Shown: positions 42,112-50,981, counted from the stretch's first letter. The stretch is DNA of 64,000 nucleotides from Enterobacter soli ATCC BAA-2102 (GCF_001654845.1 NZ_LXES01000045.1:1-64000); one strand, 5' to 3'. Notes: generated by a model from the sequence alone, not told the origin. Numbers and translations are program-made.

Positions 42112-43006
42112 ATGCCGTACGCAGACGCCTGAACCAGGTTTCTGGTTTGGTAAACATCACCATGTTCCCACCCAGAATCAGCAACAGCCCAACAATCCCG
42201 TTCATATGCCACACGTAGCCTTCGTAAACGGTTGAGATAGACAACGCGACCAGCGGAAACAGGAGCGTGCTGTAAGCCGCTTTTCCCGCGCCGATCCGTC
42301 CCACCAGCGTAAAATAAGCACCAAACGCAATCACCGAACCAAACAGCGCCAGATAAAGCAGTGCGCCGATATAGCTTACCGTCCACTCAGGTACAAAGCT
42401 GTCTCCCCGGATAAGGGCTATACAGCCCATCACCAGCGTCCCGTAGAGCATCGCCCAGGCGTTGGTGGTCATGGTTTCCAGCCCGTTTCGCTGGTGACGT
42501 ATACTGATCATATTCCCCAGTGAGAACCCATAAGTCCCCAGCGCGGAAAGGCCAATCCCCGTCAGCAGTGAGGCGCTCCAGCCACTTGCCAGCAGGTCGT
42601 CCCAGAAGAGGGTGATAATACCGATTAACCCCAGAGCTGCTGCAGTCCAGAAGCGTGCCGGTGGACGCTGGCCGAAGAAGATAAAACTGTTGATGGCGTT
42701 ATACAGCACGGCCATGCTGAAAATGACAGACTCAAGCCCGGTGTTGATGTGCGCCGCCGCGGTGTAAAAGCACCAGAAGTTGAAGCAGAACACGCAGCAG
42801 CCCTGAATGATGCAGAATAAATGGTCACGCAATGACAGTTTGCGCAGACGACGAAGGGCGACCAGGACAATCATCATGATGGCGCAGGCAACGGCAAAGC
42901 GCCAAAAAATGGACACGGGGGCCGCGACAGGCCCTTGTTGCAGAAAAATCGCAATCCAGGTGGTTCCCCAGATAACCACCACCAGCCCGTACAACAGTGC
43001 GTTCAT
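42110..43006 (-). CDS. DMT-superfamily (EamA) exporter
   Basis: A 298-residue, ten-TM drug/metabolite transporter with two EamA halves: the first begins GLVVVIWGTTWIAIFLQQG, the second near residue 150 with ALGTYGFSLGNMISIRHQR. The family exports amino acids, metabolites or drugs; substrate unknown. AGAGAGAAAAC precedes the ATG. It is divergent from an AraC-type regulator across about 175 bp holding a perfect dyad, so that regulator probably controls it. Not in K-12 at this place. Confidence 0.87.
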   Translation of the reverse strand: MNALLYGLVVVIWGTTWIAIFLQQGPVAAPVSIFWRFAVACAIMMIVLVALRRLRKLSLRDHLFCIIQGCCVFCFNFWCFYTAAAHINTGLESVIFSMAVLYNAINSFIFFGQRPPARFWTAAALGLIGIITLFWDDLLASGWSASLLTGIGLSALGTYGFSLGNMISIRHQRNGLETMTTNAWAMLYGTLVMGCIALIRGDSFVPEWTVSYIGALLYLALFGSVIAFGAYFTLVGRIGAGKAAYSTLLFPLVALSISTVYEGYVWHMNGIVGLLLILGGNMVMFTKPETWFRRLRTA

Positions 43007-43049
43007 GTTTTCTCTCTTCTCAAACCGCGGAAAACCTCAGTGTGGCGGT

Positions 43050-43062
43050 TGTCAGCCTGACA
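43050..43062. promoter_or_regulatory. Palindrome between DMT exporter and AraC regulator
   Basis: TGTCAG-C-CTGACA is a perfect 13-bp palindrome 44 bp upstream of the exporter gene and about 120 bp upstream of the regulator gene. Possible operator; the binding protein is unknown. Confidence 0.4.
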
Positions 43063-43180
43063 CGCTTTCACCCGCTTGCGGTGGACTTGCAAATTCTTGC
43101 GCTTTTTTATCGTCAGGGCACTGGCAACAGGGGGCAACAATTCTTAGACTGATACTCTGATTAATGACGTGTTAATGGTT

Positions 43181-44053
43181 ATGTCCCACGCTTACGAAAC
43201 CTTTGAAACGCTACGCCAACAGAACGCGGTGCTCCGGGAAACCGTTGCGCTCAACTCCGGTATTCAACTGGCTGCGTGGTACAACAAGCACGACACCATC
43301 ACCGTTAAGAGCGATCACCATACCCTTAGCCTGTACGTTGCTGACGGCTATGAGAGTTATCAAAAAACGCCGGGTGGCTGGAAGAATGGCGGTGGCCCGG
43401 ATCGTTTCTGCCTGATGCCTAAAGAGAGTGAATCCACCTGGGATATCCGCGATGACCTGTCGTTTGTTCATCTCTACTGTACCGATGAACATTTGCGTGA
43501 TATCGGCGAGAAAATCTGGGATAAGCGCCCGTTATCCCTGACGCTTGATGAAAAAATCTTTGGCAGCGATCCGAAAATTACCGCGCTGTATCGCCAGTTT
43601 TTGCTCGGCTGCGACTGGCAGCAAAAAGCCAATCAGCTCACCCTGAGCACGGCATCGACGATGTTGCTGACGCATCTGCTGCAAAACTACGCCAACGTAC
43701 AGTGGAAACTGCCGATGGTTACGGGGGGATTGTCGCCATTTGTACTGCGAAACGTTCTGGCATTTATTGAAGAAAACCTCGCGCAACCGCTCACACTGGC
43801 TGAACTGGCCGCTCAGGCCGCGCTCAGTGAGTACCACTTTGCCCGCATGTTCCGCCAGTCAATGCAGCAAGCGCCGCATCAGTACGTGATGCTGCGTCGG
43901 ATGGAAAAAGCCAGAGTACTGGTCACGCAGAGCAACCAGCCGCTGACCGATATTGCGCTGGCCTGCGGCTTTAACTCTGCCAGCCACTTCAGCAACCGCT
44001 TTCGCAGCGTAATGGGCATGACGCCCTCTCAGTTACGTGCGGCGAGCGCGTAG
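43181..44053 (+). CDS. AraC-family transcriptional regulator
   Basis: A 290-residue regulator with an N-terminal cupin-like sensing domain and a C-terminal double helix-turn-helix (LAELAAQAALSEYHFARMFR and ALACGFNSASHFSNRFRSVM). The length with either of three starts (GTG 43169, ATG 43175, ATG 43181) is normal; none has a strong ribosome site and I prefer the last. It is divergent from the DMT exporter, its likely target. Its 3' end overlaps convergent ydcO by 21 bp. Confidence 0.85.
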   Translation: MSHAYETFETLRQQNAVLRETVALNSGIQLAAWYNKHDTITVKSDHHTLSLYVADGYESYQKTPGGWKNGGGPDRFCLMPKESESTWDIRDDLSFVHLYCTDEHLRDIGEKIWDKRPLSLTLDEKIFGSDPKITALYRQFLLGCDWQQKANQLTLSTASTMLLTHLLQNYANVQWKLPMVTGGLSPFVLRNVLAFIEENLAQPLTLAELAAQAALSEYHFARMFRQSMQQAPHQYVMLRRMEKARVLVTQSNQPLTDIALACGFNSASHFSNRFRSVMGMTPSQLRAASA

Positions 44054-45199
44054 AAACACGCTGTAGCAAATCCCGCCAGCAACCAGCCCCCAGAACGCAG
44101 AACCCATTCCCAGAATCGTTACCCCGCTGGCGGTCATCAGGAAAGTGACAATCGCCGCGTCACGCTCCGCTTCGTTATTCAGTGCCTGATACAAACTTCC
44201 ACTGATGGTGCCCAGCAGTGCCAGCCCGGCCAGTGTCTGGATCCAGCTCAGCGGTAGGGCGGCCATCAGCCCGGTAATGGAGCCGCCAAACACGCCCGCC
44301 AGAAGATAGAAAATGCCCGCAGCAGCGGCGGCAATCCAGCGTTTACCGGCATCCGGGTGTGCATCAGGACTCTGGCAAATGGCGGCGGTGATTGCCGCGA
44401 TACAGATGGAATAGACCCCGAACGGTGAAAACAACAAGGCAATCCCGCCGGTGATGATGATGAGCGGCGACACCGCCAGCGGATAACCGGAGGCTTTCAT
44501 GGTGGCAAAGCCGGGGGCATTCTGCGAGGCCATGGTCACCAGGAAAAACGGCAAACCGATGCTGACCAGACTGGTAAAGGTAAATGTGGGGGCGATAAAT
44601 TGCGGCATAACCACCGAAAGGGTGATTTTATCCGTGGCAACGTCACCACCAGCCCAGGCAACGACCCCGCCAACCAACAGGGTGGCCACAATGGCGTAGC
44701 GCGGCGCAAACGCTTTGGCAATTAACCACGCCGCCAGCATACTGCCGCACAGCAGAAAATGACCGTCGAGATGGCTGAAGGCCTGAAGGCCGAAGCGCAG
44801 CAGTACCCCGGCCAGCATAGCCGCCGCCAGGGAGTGCGGAATAAGCTTCATCAGCCGGGCAAACAGCCCGGTCAGCCCGCACAGCAGGATGAGTGCGTTG
44901 GCAAAAATAAAAATACCGATCGTTTCTGCCAGGGTTACGCCATGCAGGCTAGTGGCCAGCAGGGCGGCACCCGGCGTGGACCAGGCGGTGAGCACTGGCG
45001 CTTTATACCACCAGGAGAGCGCAAGGGTAGTGACACCCATTCCAAGGCCGAGTGCCGTCATCCAGCCAGCAATCTGCTGGGCGTTCGCCCCCGCGGCAGC
45101 AGCGGCCTGCCAGATAATTGCCGCTGAGCTGGCATAGCCTACCAGCACGGCAACAAAACCGGCCAGAATGGCGGGGAAGAGAGGTGTTGAACTGCGCAT
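44033..45199 (-). CDS. ydcO: BenE-family transporter YdcO
   Basis: A 388-residue membrane protein of the benzoate:H+ symporter (BenE) family with 11-12 helices, close to E. coli YdcO (LVGYASSAAIIWQAA, MTALGLGMGV, APVLTAWSTPGAALL, VTMASQNAPG). Substrate not proven; the family name comes from Acinetobacter BenE. The ATG at 45199 has GGAG 6 nt upstream. It is divergent from sutR, and the 92-bp gap is packed with operator-like repeats. Confidence 0.93.
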   Translation of the reverse strand: MRSSTPLFPAILAGFVAVLVGYASSAAIIWQAAAAAGANAQQIAGWMTALGLGMGVTTLALSWWYKAPVLTAWSTPGAALLATSLHGVTLAETIGIFIFANALILLCGLTGLFARLMKLIPHSLAAAMLAGVLLRFGLQAFSHLDGHFLLCGSMLAAWLIAKAFAPRYAIVATLLVGGVVAWAGGDVATDKITLSVVMPQFIAPTFTFTSLVSIGLPFFLVTMASQNAPGFATMKASGYPLAVSPLIIITGGIALLFSPFGVYSICIAAITAAICQSPDAHPDAGKRWIAAAAAGIFYLLAGVFGGSITGLMAALPLSWIQTLAGLALLGTISGSLYQALNNEAERDAAIVTFLMTASGVTILGMGSAFWGLVAGGICYSVFLRARRT

Positions 45200-45210
45200 A
45201 AAAACTCCAT

Positions 45211-45269
45211 TGTGCGTTATAGCGTCCGAAGCAATGTAACACTGTGCGCTATAGCGTACAAGTGTTACA
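45211..45269. promoter_or_regulatory. SutR/YdcN operator region
   Basis: TGTGCG(T/C)TATAGCGT occurs twice as direct repeats, at 45211-45225 and 45243-45257, 32 bp (three helix turns) apart. The second copy is framed by the perfect inverted repeat TGTAACAC (45235-45242) / GTGTTACA (45262-45269). Both lie in the ydcO-sutR divergent promoter, so autoregulation and control of ydcO are expected. Confidence 0.7.
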
Positions 45270-45291
45270 CTTTGCGCCAACGGGAGGATTT

Positions 45292-45819
45292 ATGGACATT
45301 ACTCAACATCTTGCATCCACACTGAAAACCCTGCGCCAGACACGCGGGTGGAGCCTGTCAAAGCTTGCAGAAGAGACGGGCGTGTCGAAAGCGATGCTTG
45401 GACAAATCGAGCGCAACGAATCCAGCCCCACGGTTTCGACGCTCTGGAAAATAGCGACCGGACTTAACGTTCCTTTTTCCGCCTTCATCACGCCGCAGGC
45501 CAACCCGGAAGCGGTGTTTGATCCGCAGCAGCAGGCGATGGTGGTTAAACCGTTATTCCCCTGGGACGAGGTGTTGAAATACGATCATTTCTCAATAACC
45601 CTTGCACCCGGCGCGATGAGTGAATCCACGCCGCACGAAGCGGGTGTCATTGAACATGTGGTGGTGATAAGCGGCGAGCTTGATATGCATATCGACGGTG
45701 AGTGGCGCACGTTTCAGGCTGATTCTGGCGTACGTTTTGCTGGCGATAAACCCCATGCGTACCGTAACAGCAGCGCTCTGACGGTGCACTTTCATTCACT
45801 GATTCATTATCCCCGCTGA
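45292..45819 (+). CDS. sutR: XRE-cupin regulator SutR
   Basis: A 175-residue regulator: an N-terminal helix-turn-helix (LRQTRGWSLSKLAEETGVSK, LGQIERNESSPTVSTLWKIA) joined to a C-terminal cupin (HEAGVIEHVVVISGELDMHI). It matches E. coli YdcN, named SutR for its part in sulfur-use gene control. GGGAGGATTT sits before the ATG at 45292; the upstream in-frame start at 45244 lies inside the operator and is rejected. Divergent from ydcO, as in E. coli. Confidence 0.93.
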   Translation: MDITQHLASTLKTLRQTRGWSLSKLAEETGVSKAMLGQIERNESSPTVSTLWKIATGLNVPFSAFITPQANPEAVFDPQQQAMVVKPLFPWDEVLKYDHFSITLAPGAMSESTPHEAGVIEHVVVISGELDMHIDGEWRTFQADSGVRFAGDKPHAYRNSSALTVHFHSLIHYPR

Positions 45820-45899
45820 AGGTACGCAAAACTGTTTCGCTGACGCATACTTCTGACTACAATAGCCGCCATTTTGACCATAACGGATAACGACGAAGT

Positions 45900-47864
45900 A
45901 TGCGCCTGCAATCCCATCATCTTGAACTTTTAAGCCCGGCCCGTGATGCCGCCATTGCCCGTGAAGCGATCCTTCATGGTGCCGATGCCGTCTACATTGG
46001 TGGCCCTGGCTTCGGTGCCCGCCATAACGCCAGCAACAGCCTGAGCGATATTGCCGAGCTGGTGCCGTTCGCCCATCGCTTTGGTGCGAAAGTGTTCGTG
46101 ACCCTGAACACCATTCTTCATGATGATGAGCTGGAGCCTGCGCAGCGTCTGATCACTGACCTGTACCAGACTGGCGTTGATGCGCTGATCGTCCAGGACA
46201 TGGGTGTACTCGAGCTGGATATTCCGCCGATTGAGCTGCACGCCAGTACCCAGTGCGATATCCGCACCGTAGAAAAGGCGAAGTTCCTCTCCGACGTCGG
46301 TTTCTCTCAGATAGTGCTGGCGCGTGAGCTTAACCTGAACCAGATCCGCGATATCCACCAGGCCACTGACGCTACCATCGAGTTCTTTATCCACGGCGCA
46401 TTGTGCGTTGCCTATTCCGGGCAGTGCAATATCTCCCACGCCCAGACCGGACGCAGCGCCAACCGTGGTGATTGCTCTCAGGCGTGCCGTCTGCCGTACA
46501 CCCTGAAAGACGATCAGGGCCGCGTGGTGGCCTTTGAAAAACACCTGCTTTCCATGAAAGATAACGATCAGACAGCCAACCTGGGCGCGCTGATCGACGC
46601 CGGTGTGCGCTCCTTCAAGATTGAAGGACGTTACAAAGACATGAGCTACGTGAAAAACATCACTGCGCACTATCGTCAAATGCTGGATGCCATTATTGAA
46701 GATCGCGGTGACCTGGCGCGCGCGTCAGCCGGGCGTACCGAGCACTTCTTTATCCCATCGACCGATAAAACCTTCCACCGCGGCAGTACCGATTACTTCG
46801 TGAATGCGCGTAAAGGTGACATTGGTGCATTCGATTCACCGAAGTTTGTGGGCTTGCCGGTAGGCGAAGTGCTGAAAGTGGCCAAAGATCACCTGGACGT
46901 GGAAGTGACCGAGCCGCTGGCGAACGGCGATGGCCTGAACGTGATGATCAAGCGTGAAGTGGTAGGATTCCGCGCCAACACGGTTGAAAAAACCGGTGAA
47001 AATCGTTATCGCGTCTGGCCAAATGAGATGCCAGCCGATCTCTATAAAGCACGCCCCAATGCGGCACTTAACCGTAACCTTGACCACAACTGGCAGCAGG
47101 CGTTACTGAAAACGTCCAGCGAGCGCCGGATTGCGGTGGATATTGAGCTGGGCGGCTGGGAAGAACAGCTGATTCTGACCATGACCAGCGAAGATGGCAT
47201 TAGTGTGACCCATACGCTTGATGGTCAGTTCGAGGTTGCTAACAACGCGGAAAAAGCGCTGAACAACCTGAAGGAGGGGGTGGCGAAGCTGGGGCAAACC
47301 CTTTATTACGCGCGCAATATCGACGTTAACCTGCCGGATGCGCTGTTTGTGCCAAATAGCTTGCTGAATCAGTTCCGTCGCGAAACGGCTGAAATGCTCG
47401 ATGAGGCGCGCCTGGCTAACTATCCGCGCGGCAGCCGCAAAGCCGTTTCTGTGCCTGCGCCGGTTTATCCTGACTCGCATTTATCCTTCCTCGCAAACGT
47501 CTACAACCATAAGGCGCGCGAGTTCTATCATCGCTATGGCGTGCAGCTGATTGACGCGGCGTATGAAGCGCATGAAGAGAAGGGCGATGTCCCGGTGATG
47601 ATCACCAAGCACTGTCTGCGCTTTGCGTTTAACCTGTGTCCGAAACAGGCGAAGGGCAATATTAAAAGCTGGAAAGCGACCCCAATGCAGCTGGTGAACG
47701 GGGATGAGGTGTTGACGCTGAAATTTGACTGCCGTCCGTGCGAAATGCACGTGATTGGTAAGATGAAAAACCACATCTTCAAAATGCCGCAGCCGGGCAG
47801 CATTGTTGCCTCTGTCAGCCCTGAAGATCTGATGAAAACCCTGCCAAAACGTAAAGGCAGTTAA
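45900..47864 (+). CDS. rlhA: 23S rRNA C2501 hydroxylase RlhA (U32 peptidase family)
   Basis: A 654-residue U32-family protein matching E. coli RlhA (YdcP), which hydroxylates cytidine 2501 of 23S rRNA. It has the N-terminal barrel (LLSPARDAAIAREAILHGAD), the iron-sulfur cysteine region FIHGALCVAYSGQCNISHAQ and ANRGDCSQACRLPY, SFKIEGRYKD, and a C-terminal DUF3656 segment with further cysteines (ITKHCLRFAFNLCPKQ, KFDCRPCEMH). Cytoplasmic. The start follows AACGACGAAGT with a weak ribosome site. Its stop abuts the stop of convergent yncJ. Confidence 0.95.
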   Translation: MRLQSHHLELLSPARDAAIAREAILHGADAVYIGGPGFGARHNASNSLSDIAELVPFAHRFGAKVFVTLNTILHDDELEPAQRLITDLYQTGVDALIVQDMGVLELDIPPIELHASTQCDIRTVEKAKFLSDVGFSQIVLARELNLNQIRDIHQATDATIEFFIHGALCVAYSGQCNISHAQTGRSANRGDCSQACRLPYTLKDDQGRVVAFEKHLLSMKDNDQTANLGALIDAGVRSFKIEGRYKDMSYVKNITAHYRQMLDAIIEDRGDLARASAGRTEHFFIPSTDKTFHRGSTDYFVNARKGDIGAFDSPKFVGLPVGEVLKVAKDHLDVEVTEPLANGDGLNVMIKREVVGFRANTVEKTGENRYRVWPNEMPADLYKARPNAALNRNLDHNWQQALLKTSSERRIAVDIELGGWEEQLILTMTSEDGISVTHTLDGQFEVANNAEKALNNLKEGVAKLGQTLYYARNIDVNLPDALFVPNSLLNQFRRETAEMLDEARLANYPRGSRKAVSVPAPVYPDSHLSFLANVYNHKAREFYHRYGVQLIDAAYEAHEEKGDVPVMITKHCLRFAFNLCPKQAKGNIKSWKATPMQLVNGDEVLTLKFDCRPCEMHVIGKMKNHIFKMPQPGSIVASVSPEDLMKTLPKRKGS

Positions 47865-48095
47865 TCACCGGAAGTGGGTTTCGGGTTTGCGCGATTTCTG
47901 CCAGTGATGGTGTTCGCGCAAGCCCTCCGCAGATTCCTCTGCTATAGCGCGTAATTCGTCGCTGTCGGCTTCATGACGAAGCTGATGATCGACATTCTTC
48001 ACCCATAAAAAGGTGTGCCCTTTGTGTCCTGCCATCAACTGACCCGAAAATAATGCGCAGATCAACATGATTGCCGATAACCCTTTTCTAAACAT
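47865..48095 (-). CDS. yncJ: Small secreted protein YncJ
   Basis: A 76-residue protein with a signal peptide (LICALFSGQLMA|GHKGH) that matches E. coli YncJ in length and in KNVDHQLRHEADSDELRAIA. It is periplasmic and its function is unknown. It follows rlhA convergently, with no bases between the two stops, as in E. coli. Confidence 0.92.
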   Translation of the reverse strand: MFRKGLSAIMLICALFSGQLMAGHKGHTFLWVKNVDHQLRHEADSDELRAIAEESAEGLREHHHWQKSRKPETHFR

Positions 48096-48204
48096 TATTT
48101 CACCGCTGAATTACATTTCACGGCTATGATGCAGATAGTTTTATTGAGTTATTATTCAACTATTCAAATTCACGCAAAGGGATTGTCAGTTTCTGTGGTA
48201 ACCG

Positions 48205-48232
48205 GAAATAAAACAGGGGCATAACGCCCCTG
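48205..48232 (-). terminator. Terminator of the small His/Lys-rich protein gene
   Basis: On the minus strand CAGGGGC-GTTAT-GCCCCTG is followed by TTTTATTTCC, 5 bp after the stop. Confidence 0.85.
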
Positions 48233-48236
48233 TATA

Positions 48237-48542
48237 TTAATTACGCTTATCTTGCGGCGGTAATGGCTTCTTACCGTCTTTTGGCGGCTGTTTGCCGTCA
48301 TTATGCTGTGGGCGTTTCCCGTCGTGTTGTGGTTTATCGCCACGATGCTCAGACTTATCGCCATTCATTTTGTGCTGCGTATCTTTGCCCTCATGCTGAG
48401 GTTGTTTGCCATCACGTGGAGGTTGTTTTTGATTGTGCTCAGTTGATTGCTTTTCAAACGGCACGGGTGGCTTATTATCCGCAAACGCGTAAGACGACAG
48501 GCCCAGCGCGATGACCGCAGTAAGTGTAGCGATTTTTTTCAT
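48237..48542 (-). CDS. Small secreted low-complexity protein (Pro/Lys/His-rich)
   Basis: A 101-residue protein I do not recognise. Residues 1-21 are a clear signal peptide (LTAVIALGLSSYAFA). The rest is charged and disordered-looking, built of short near-repeats such as DGKQPQHEGKDTQH and DKPQHDGKRPQHNDGK, rich in His, Lys, Asp, Gln and Pro and lacking Cys. Such tails can bind metals or cell-wall polymers, but this is only a guess. AAGGAAAC lies 8 nt before the ATG at 48542; the frame continues to 48902 without a proper start. It has its own terminator. Confidence 0.75.
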   Translation of the reverse strand: MKKIATLTAVIALGLSSYAFADNKPPVPFEKQSTEHNQKQPPRDGKQPQHEGKDTQHKMNGDKSEHRGDKPQHDGKRPQHNDGKQPPKDGKKPLPPQDKRN

Positions 48543-48867
48543 TTTAAAGTTTCCTTTCTCTTTTGTTTGACGATGCAGATTTGAGCATTGAAAAATGGAG
48601 GAAATGTGGATGTGTCCTGAGATTAGGAATCGGCCTGGATATTTGGAAAACTCCCAGAGAAGGCGGGAAATAATCCGAAAAATATACCTGGTATAATTCT
48701 GGATATAGGCGGTTAATTGAACAACAGCGTCGACAGAATCTGGTATGGCGGCCTGGTGACAATATAAATCTAAAAACCAGCCATTTTTGGTAAATAAAGA
48801 TAACTGTGAGTTCAGGATAAATCTTATATAATGGCTTTTTTGTGGCTTAGGAATGGGATCTTCCAAA

Positions 48868-49245
48868 ATGAAAAAATTACTCTCTGTGGCTATTGCGGTC
48901 ATCGCTGTAGCGGCAACAGCGTGTGTCAGTTATGCCTATAATAACAAACCTGATTTTATGGAATCTGCCGAATCCCGAGTGGGTTCATATCTGACTAGCG
49001 ACTACGGCAAAGTGTCCTGCACCAGCATCCAGATTGACGATAAGCGCTGGGAGATGGATTGCCTGAATCAAAAACGCGGAAAAAGCTTCCAGTTTGCGGT
49101 CTATTCGGCTGAACAGGCCCCTTACGATGTATCACGCTCTTTTTATCTTGAAGCCATCAACGACGATGCAAAACAGAGCGCAAATCAGGGGTTGATGAAG
49201 TATCTGCAAATCAATACCAAAGACGCGGAAGCCACCCAGTCCTGA
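48868..49245 (+). CDS. Small exported protein of unknown function
   Basis: A 125-residue protein with an N-terminal signal or anchor (KKLLSVAIAVIAVAATACVS). If AATAC-Val were a lipobox it would be atypical. The mature part has two further cysteines (SCTSIQID, MDCLNQ) about 18 residues apart that could form a disulfide, and a helical C-terminus. No family recognised. An alternative ATG at 48853 has poorer spacing to AGGA. Divergent from the low-complexity protein; followed after 134 bp by a strong terminator. Confidence 0.7.
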   Translation: MKKLLSVAIAVIAVAATACVSYAYNNKPDFMESAESRVGSYLTSDYGKVSCTSIQIDDKRWEMDCLNQKRGKSFQFAVYSAEQAPYDVSRSFYLEAINDDAKQSANQGLMKYLQINTKDAEATQS

Positions 49246-49378
49246 TCGTTAAACAGGTTCATTGCGTTGTTTAGCATTTGTTGAGACGACCCGTGATAGG
49301 GTGATCGCAGTACACAACCCGTCATGGAATGGCGAGGATGTTGATACCTAAATACAAATCTATCCATGCAAGCATTTA

Positions 49379-49404
49379 CCGCCATTCAATGGCGGTTTTT
49401 TTTT
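49379..49404 (+). terminator. Strong terminator downstream of the 125-residue protein
   Basis: CCGCCATT and AATGGCGG form a hairpin followed by nine T. It lies 134 bp after the stop, leaving a long 3' untranslated region. Confidence 0.92.
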
Positions 49405-49416
49405 GCCTGTCCGCCA

Positions 49417-50436
49417 TCAGGGCCGTTCAGATGAAAGGGCGAACTGTTTGCGATACTGCGCCGGTGAAAGTGCGAAATGCTGGCGGAAATGGTGGCGCAA
49501 CGTAGCCGCTTGTCCAAACCCGGTTTGTTCGGCAATGCTGTCGATGCTTAAGCGGCTGTTTTCCAGATAATCTTTCGCCCGCAGCAGTCTTTCGTTCAGC
49601 AACCAGCGCGTGGGTGTTGTGCCCGTTGCGTCCTTAAAGCGGCGCAGAAAGGTGCGCTGGCTCATGCCCACGCGCCGGGAGAGGGAATCGACGCTGTGTG
49701 GCTGCGCCAGATGCTGATGAAGAAAATCAAACAACTGCCCAAAACGCTGGCTTTCCCGTAGTTGCGCCACCGGGCGGCTCAACTGCTGTGTCTGCGAGCC
49801 ATCCCGATGAGGCGGAATGACAAGACGGCGGGCAACGCGATTCGCCGCTTCCATACCGAAATCCCGGCGGACCACGTGCAGGCATAAATCAATGCCCGCC
49901 GCGCTGCCGGCAGAGGTCAGAATATCCCCCTCATCCTGATACAGCACGTCTTCAACCACATCGATGGCCGGGAAACGCGATTTAAGCGTCTCAATATAGC
50001 GCCAGTGGGTGGTGGCGCGACGTCCGCCGAGTAATCCAGCGGCGGCCAGCACGAACACACCCGAGCAGATAGACATCACCTGGCAGCCCCGAGCGCTGGC
50101 CTGACGCAGCGAGTCGCACAGGGCCTCCGGTACCGACGAGTCCATTCCGCGCCAGCCGGGTACCACGATCAGGTCGGCGTGTTCCAGCAAACGGAGATCG
50201 CCGTCGGCCAGAATGCGGATCCCGCCCGTCGCACGAAGCTCACCCTCATCAACCGCCGCCACGGCAAAACGATACCAGTCGTCACCCATTTCAGGGCGCG
50301 GAAGCCCGAAGACTTCAACCGCTACACCAAACTCAAAAGTGCACAGCCCGTCATAGGCCAGCACGACAACCTGCGGCGGGGAAAGCTGTCTTAACGTTGT
50401 CATCTTTTTGCGGTTTTCTGGCATGAGTGGACGCAT
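49417..50436 (-). CDS. ftrA: GlxA-type AraC regulator FtrA
   Basis: A 339-residue regulator with an N-terminal DJ-1/PfpI amidase-like domain (VVVLAYDGLCTFEFGVAVEV; nucleophile-elbow Cys in SICSGVFVLAAAGLL) and a C-terminal AraC double helix-turn-helix (SRRVGMSQRTFLRRFKD, IAEQTGFGQAATLRHHFRQH). It fits the FtrA proteins that sit beside rhodanese genes in related bacteria; the ligand is unknown. Three starts are possible (50436, 50424, 50403) and none has a strong ribosome site. Divergent from the rhodanese gene, its probable target. Confidence 0.85.
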   Translation of the reverse strand: MRPLMPENRKKMTTLRQLSPPQVVVLAYDGLCTFEFGVAVEVFGLPRPEMGDDWYRFAVAAVDEGELRATGGIRILADGDLRLLEHADLIVVPGWRGMDSSVPEALCDSLRQASARGCQVMSICSGVFVLAAAGLLGGRRATTHWRYIETLKSRFPAIDVVEDVLYQDEGDILTSAGSAAGIDLCLHVVRRDFGMEAANRVARRLVIPPHRDGSQTQQLSRPVAQLRESQRFGQLFDFLHQHLAQPHSVDSLSRRVGMSQRTFLRRFKDATGTTPTRWLLNERLLRAKDYLENSRLSIDSIAEQTGFGQAATLRHHFRQHFALSPAQYRKQFALSSERP

Positions 50437-50497
50437 TCAGTAGGTGAATTTGTGGATAGAGTAGTGTTAACACAAACGCCATAGAGGAGAAAGGTTC

Positions 50498-50911
50498 ATG
50501 AGTTATGTTACGGAATTTCCGGCTGCCGAGCCACAGGAGGCCGTTGCCCATTTTCTGCGCCGCCTGAGCGTGGAAACCGACTGCGCCGATGTGCATTACG
50601 CCATGACCAATAACGATCAGGATTTTGTTTTGCTGCACGTGGTGGGTAAACCCGAGCAGTTTGCCCGTCGTCATGTTCCGGGCGCCGTTCATCTGCCCTG
50701 GAGTCAGATCACGGCGGAGCGCATGGCGCAGTGGCCAGAAGACACGGTCTTTGTGGTCTATTGTGCCGGTCCGCACTGTAACGGTGCCGACAGAGCTGCG
50801 CTGAAGCTCGCCCGTCTGGGGTTGCCGGTAAAAATCATGCTGGGCGGGATCACCGGCTGGCAGGATGAAAACTTCGACTTTGCCGGGCAAATTTCATCCT
50901 TACCTGGCTGA
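50498..50911 (+). CDS. Rhodanese-domain protein
   Basis: A 137-residue single-domain sulfurtransferase. RRHVPGAVHLPWSQI is the family signature and the active-site loop is VVYCAGPHCNGADRA with the nucleophile Cys89; a second Cys94 in the loop is less usual and could form a disulfide. Ends with IMLGGITGW. Cytoplasmic; the sulfur acceptor is unknown. GAGGAGAAAGG precedes the ATG. It is divergent from ftrA. Confidence 0.88.
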   Translation: MSYVTEFPAAEPQEAVAHFLRRLSVETDCADVHYAMTNNDQDFVLLHVVGKPEQFARRHVPGAVHLPWSQITAERMAQWPEDTVFVVYCAGPHCNGADRAALKLARLGLPVKIMLGGITGWQDENFDFAGQISSLPG

Positions 50912-50981
50912 AGATGAATTTTTTTCAACACACGTGAAATTTTCTCGTTTGTCGTGACGCGGCGGGTATGACATCTTTTTT

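Noticed and set aside
41502..42386. 294-codon minus-strand frame spanning ydcL and the DMT gene
   Set aside because: Overlaps two well-supported genes in the wrong frame and crosses a terminator.
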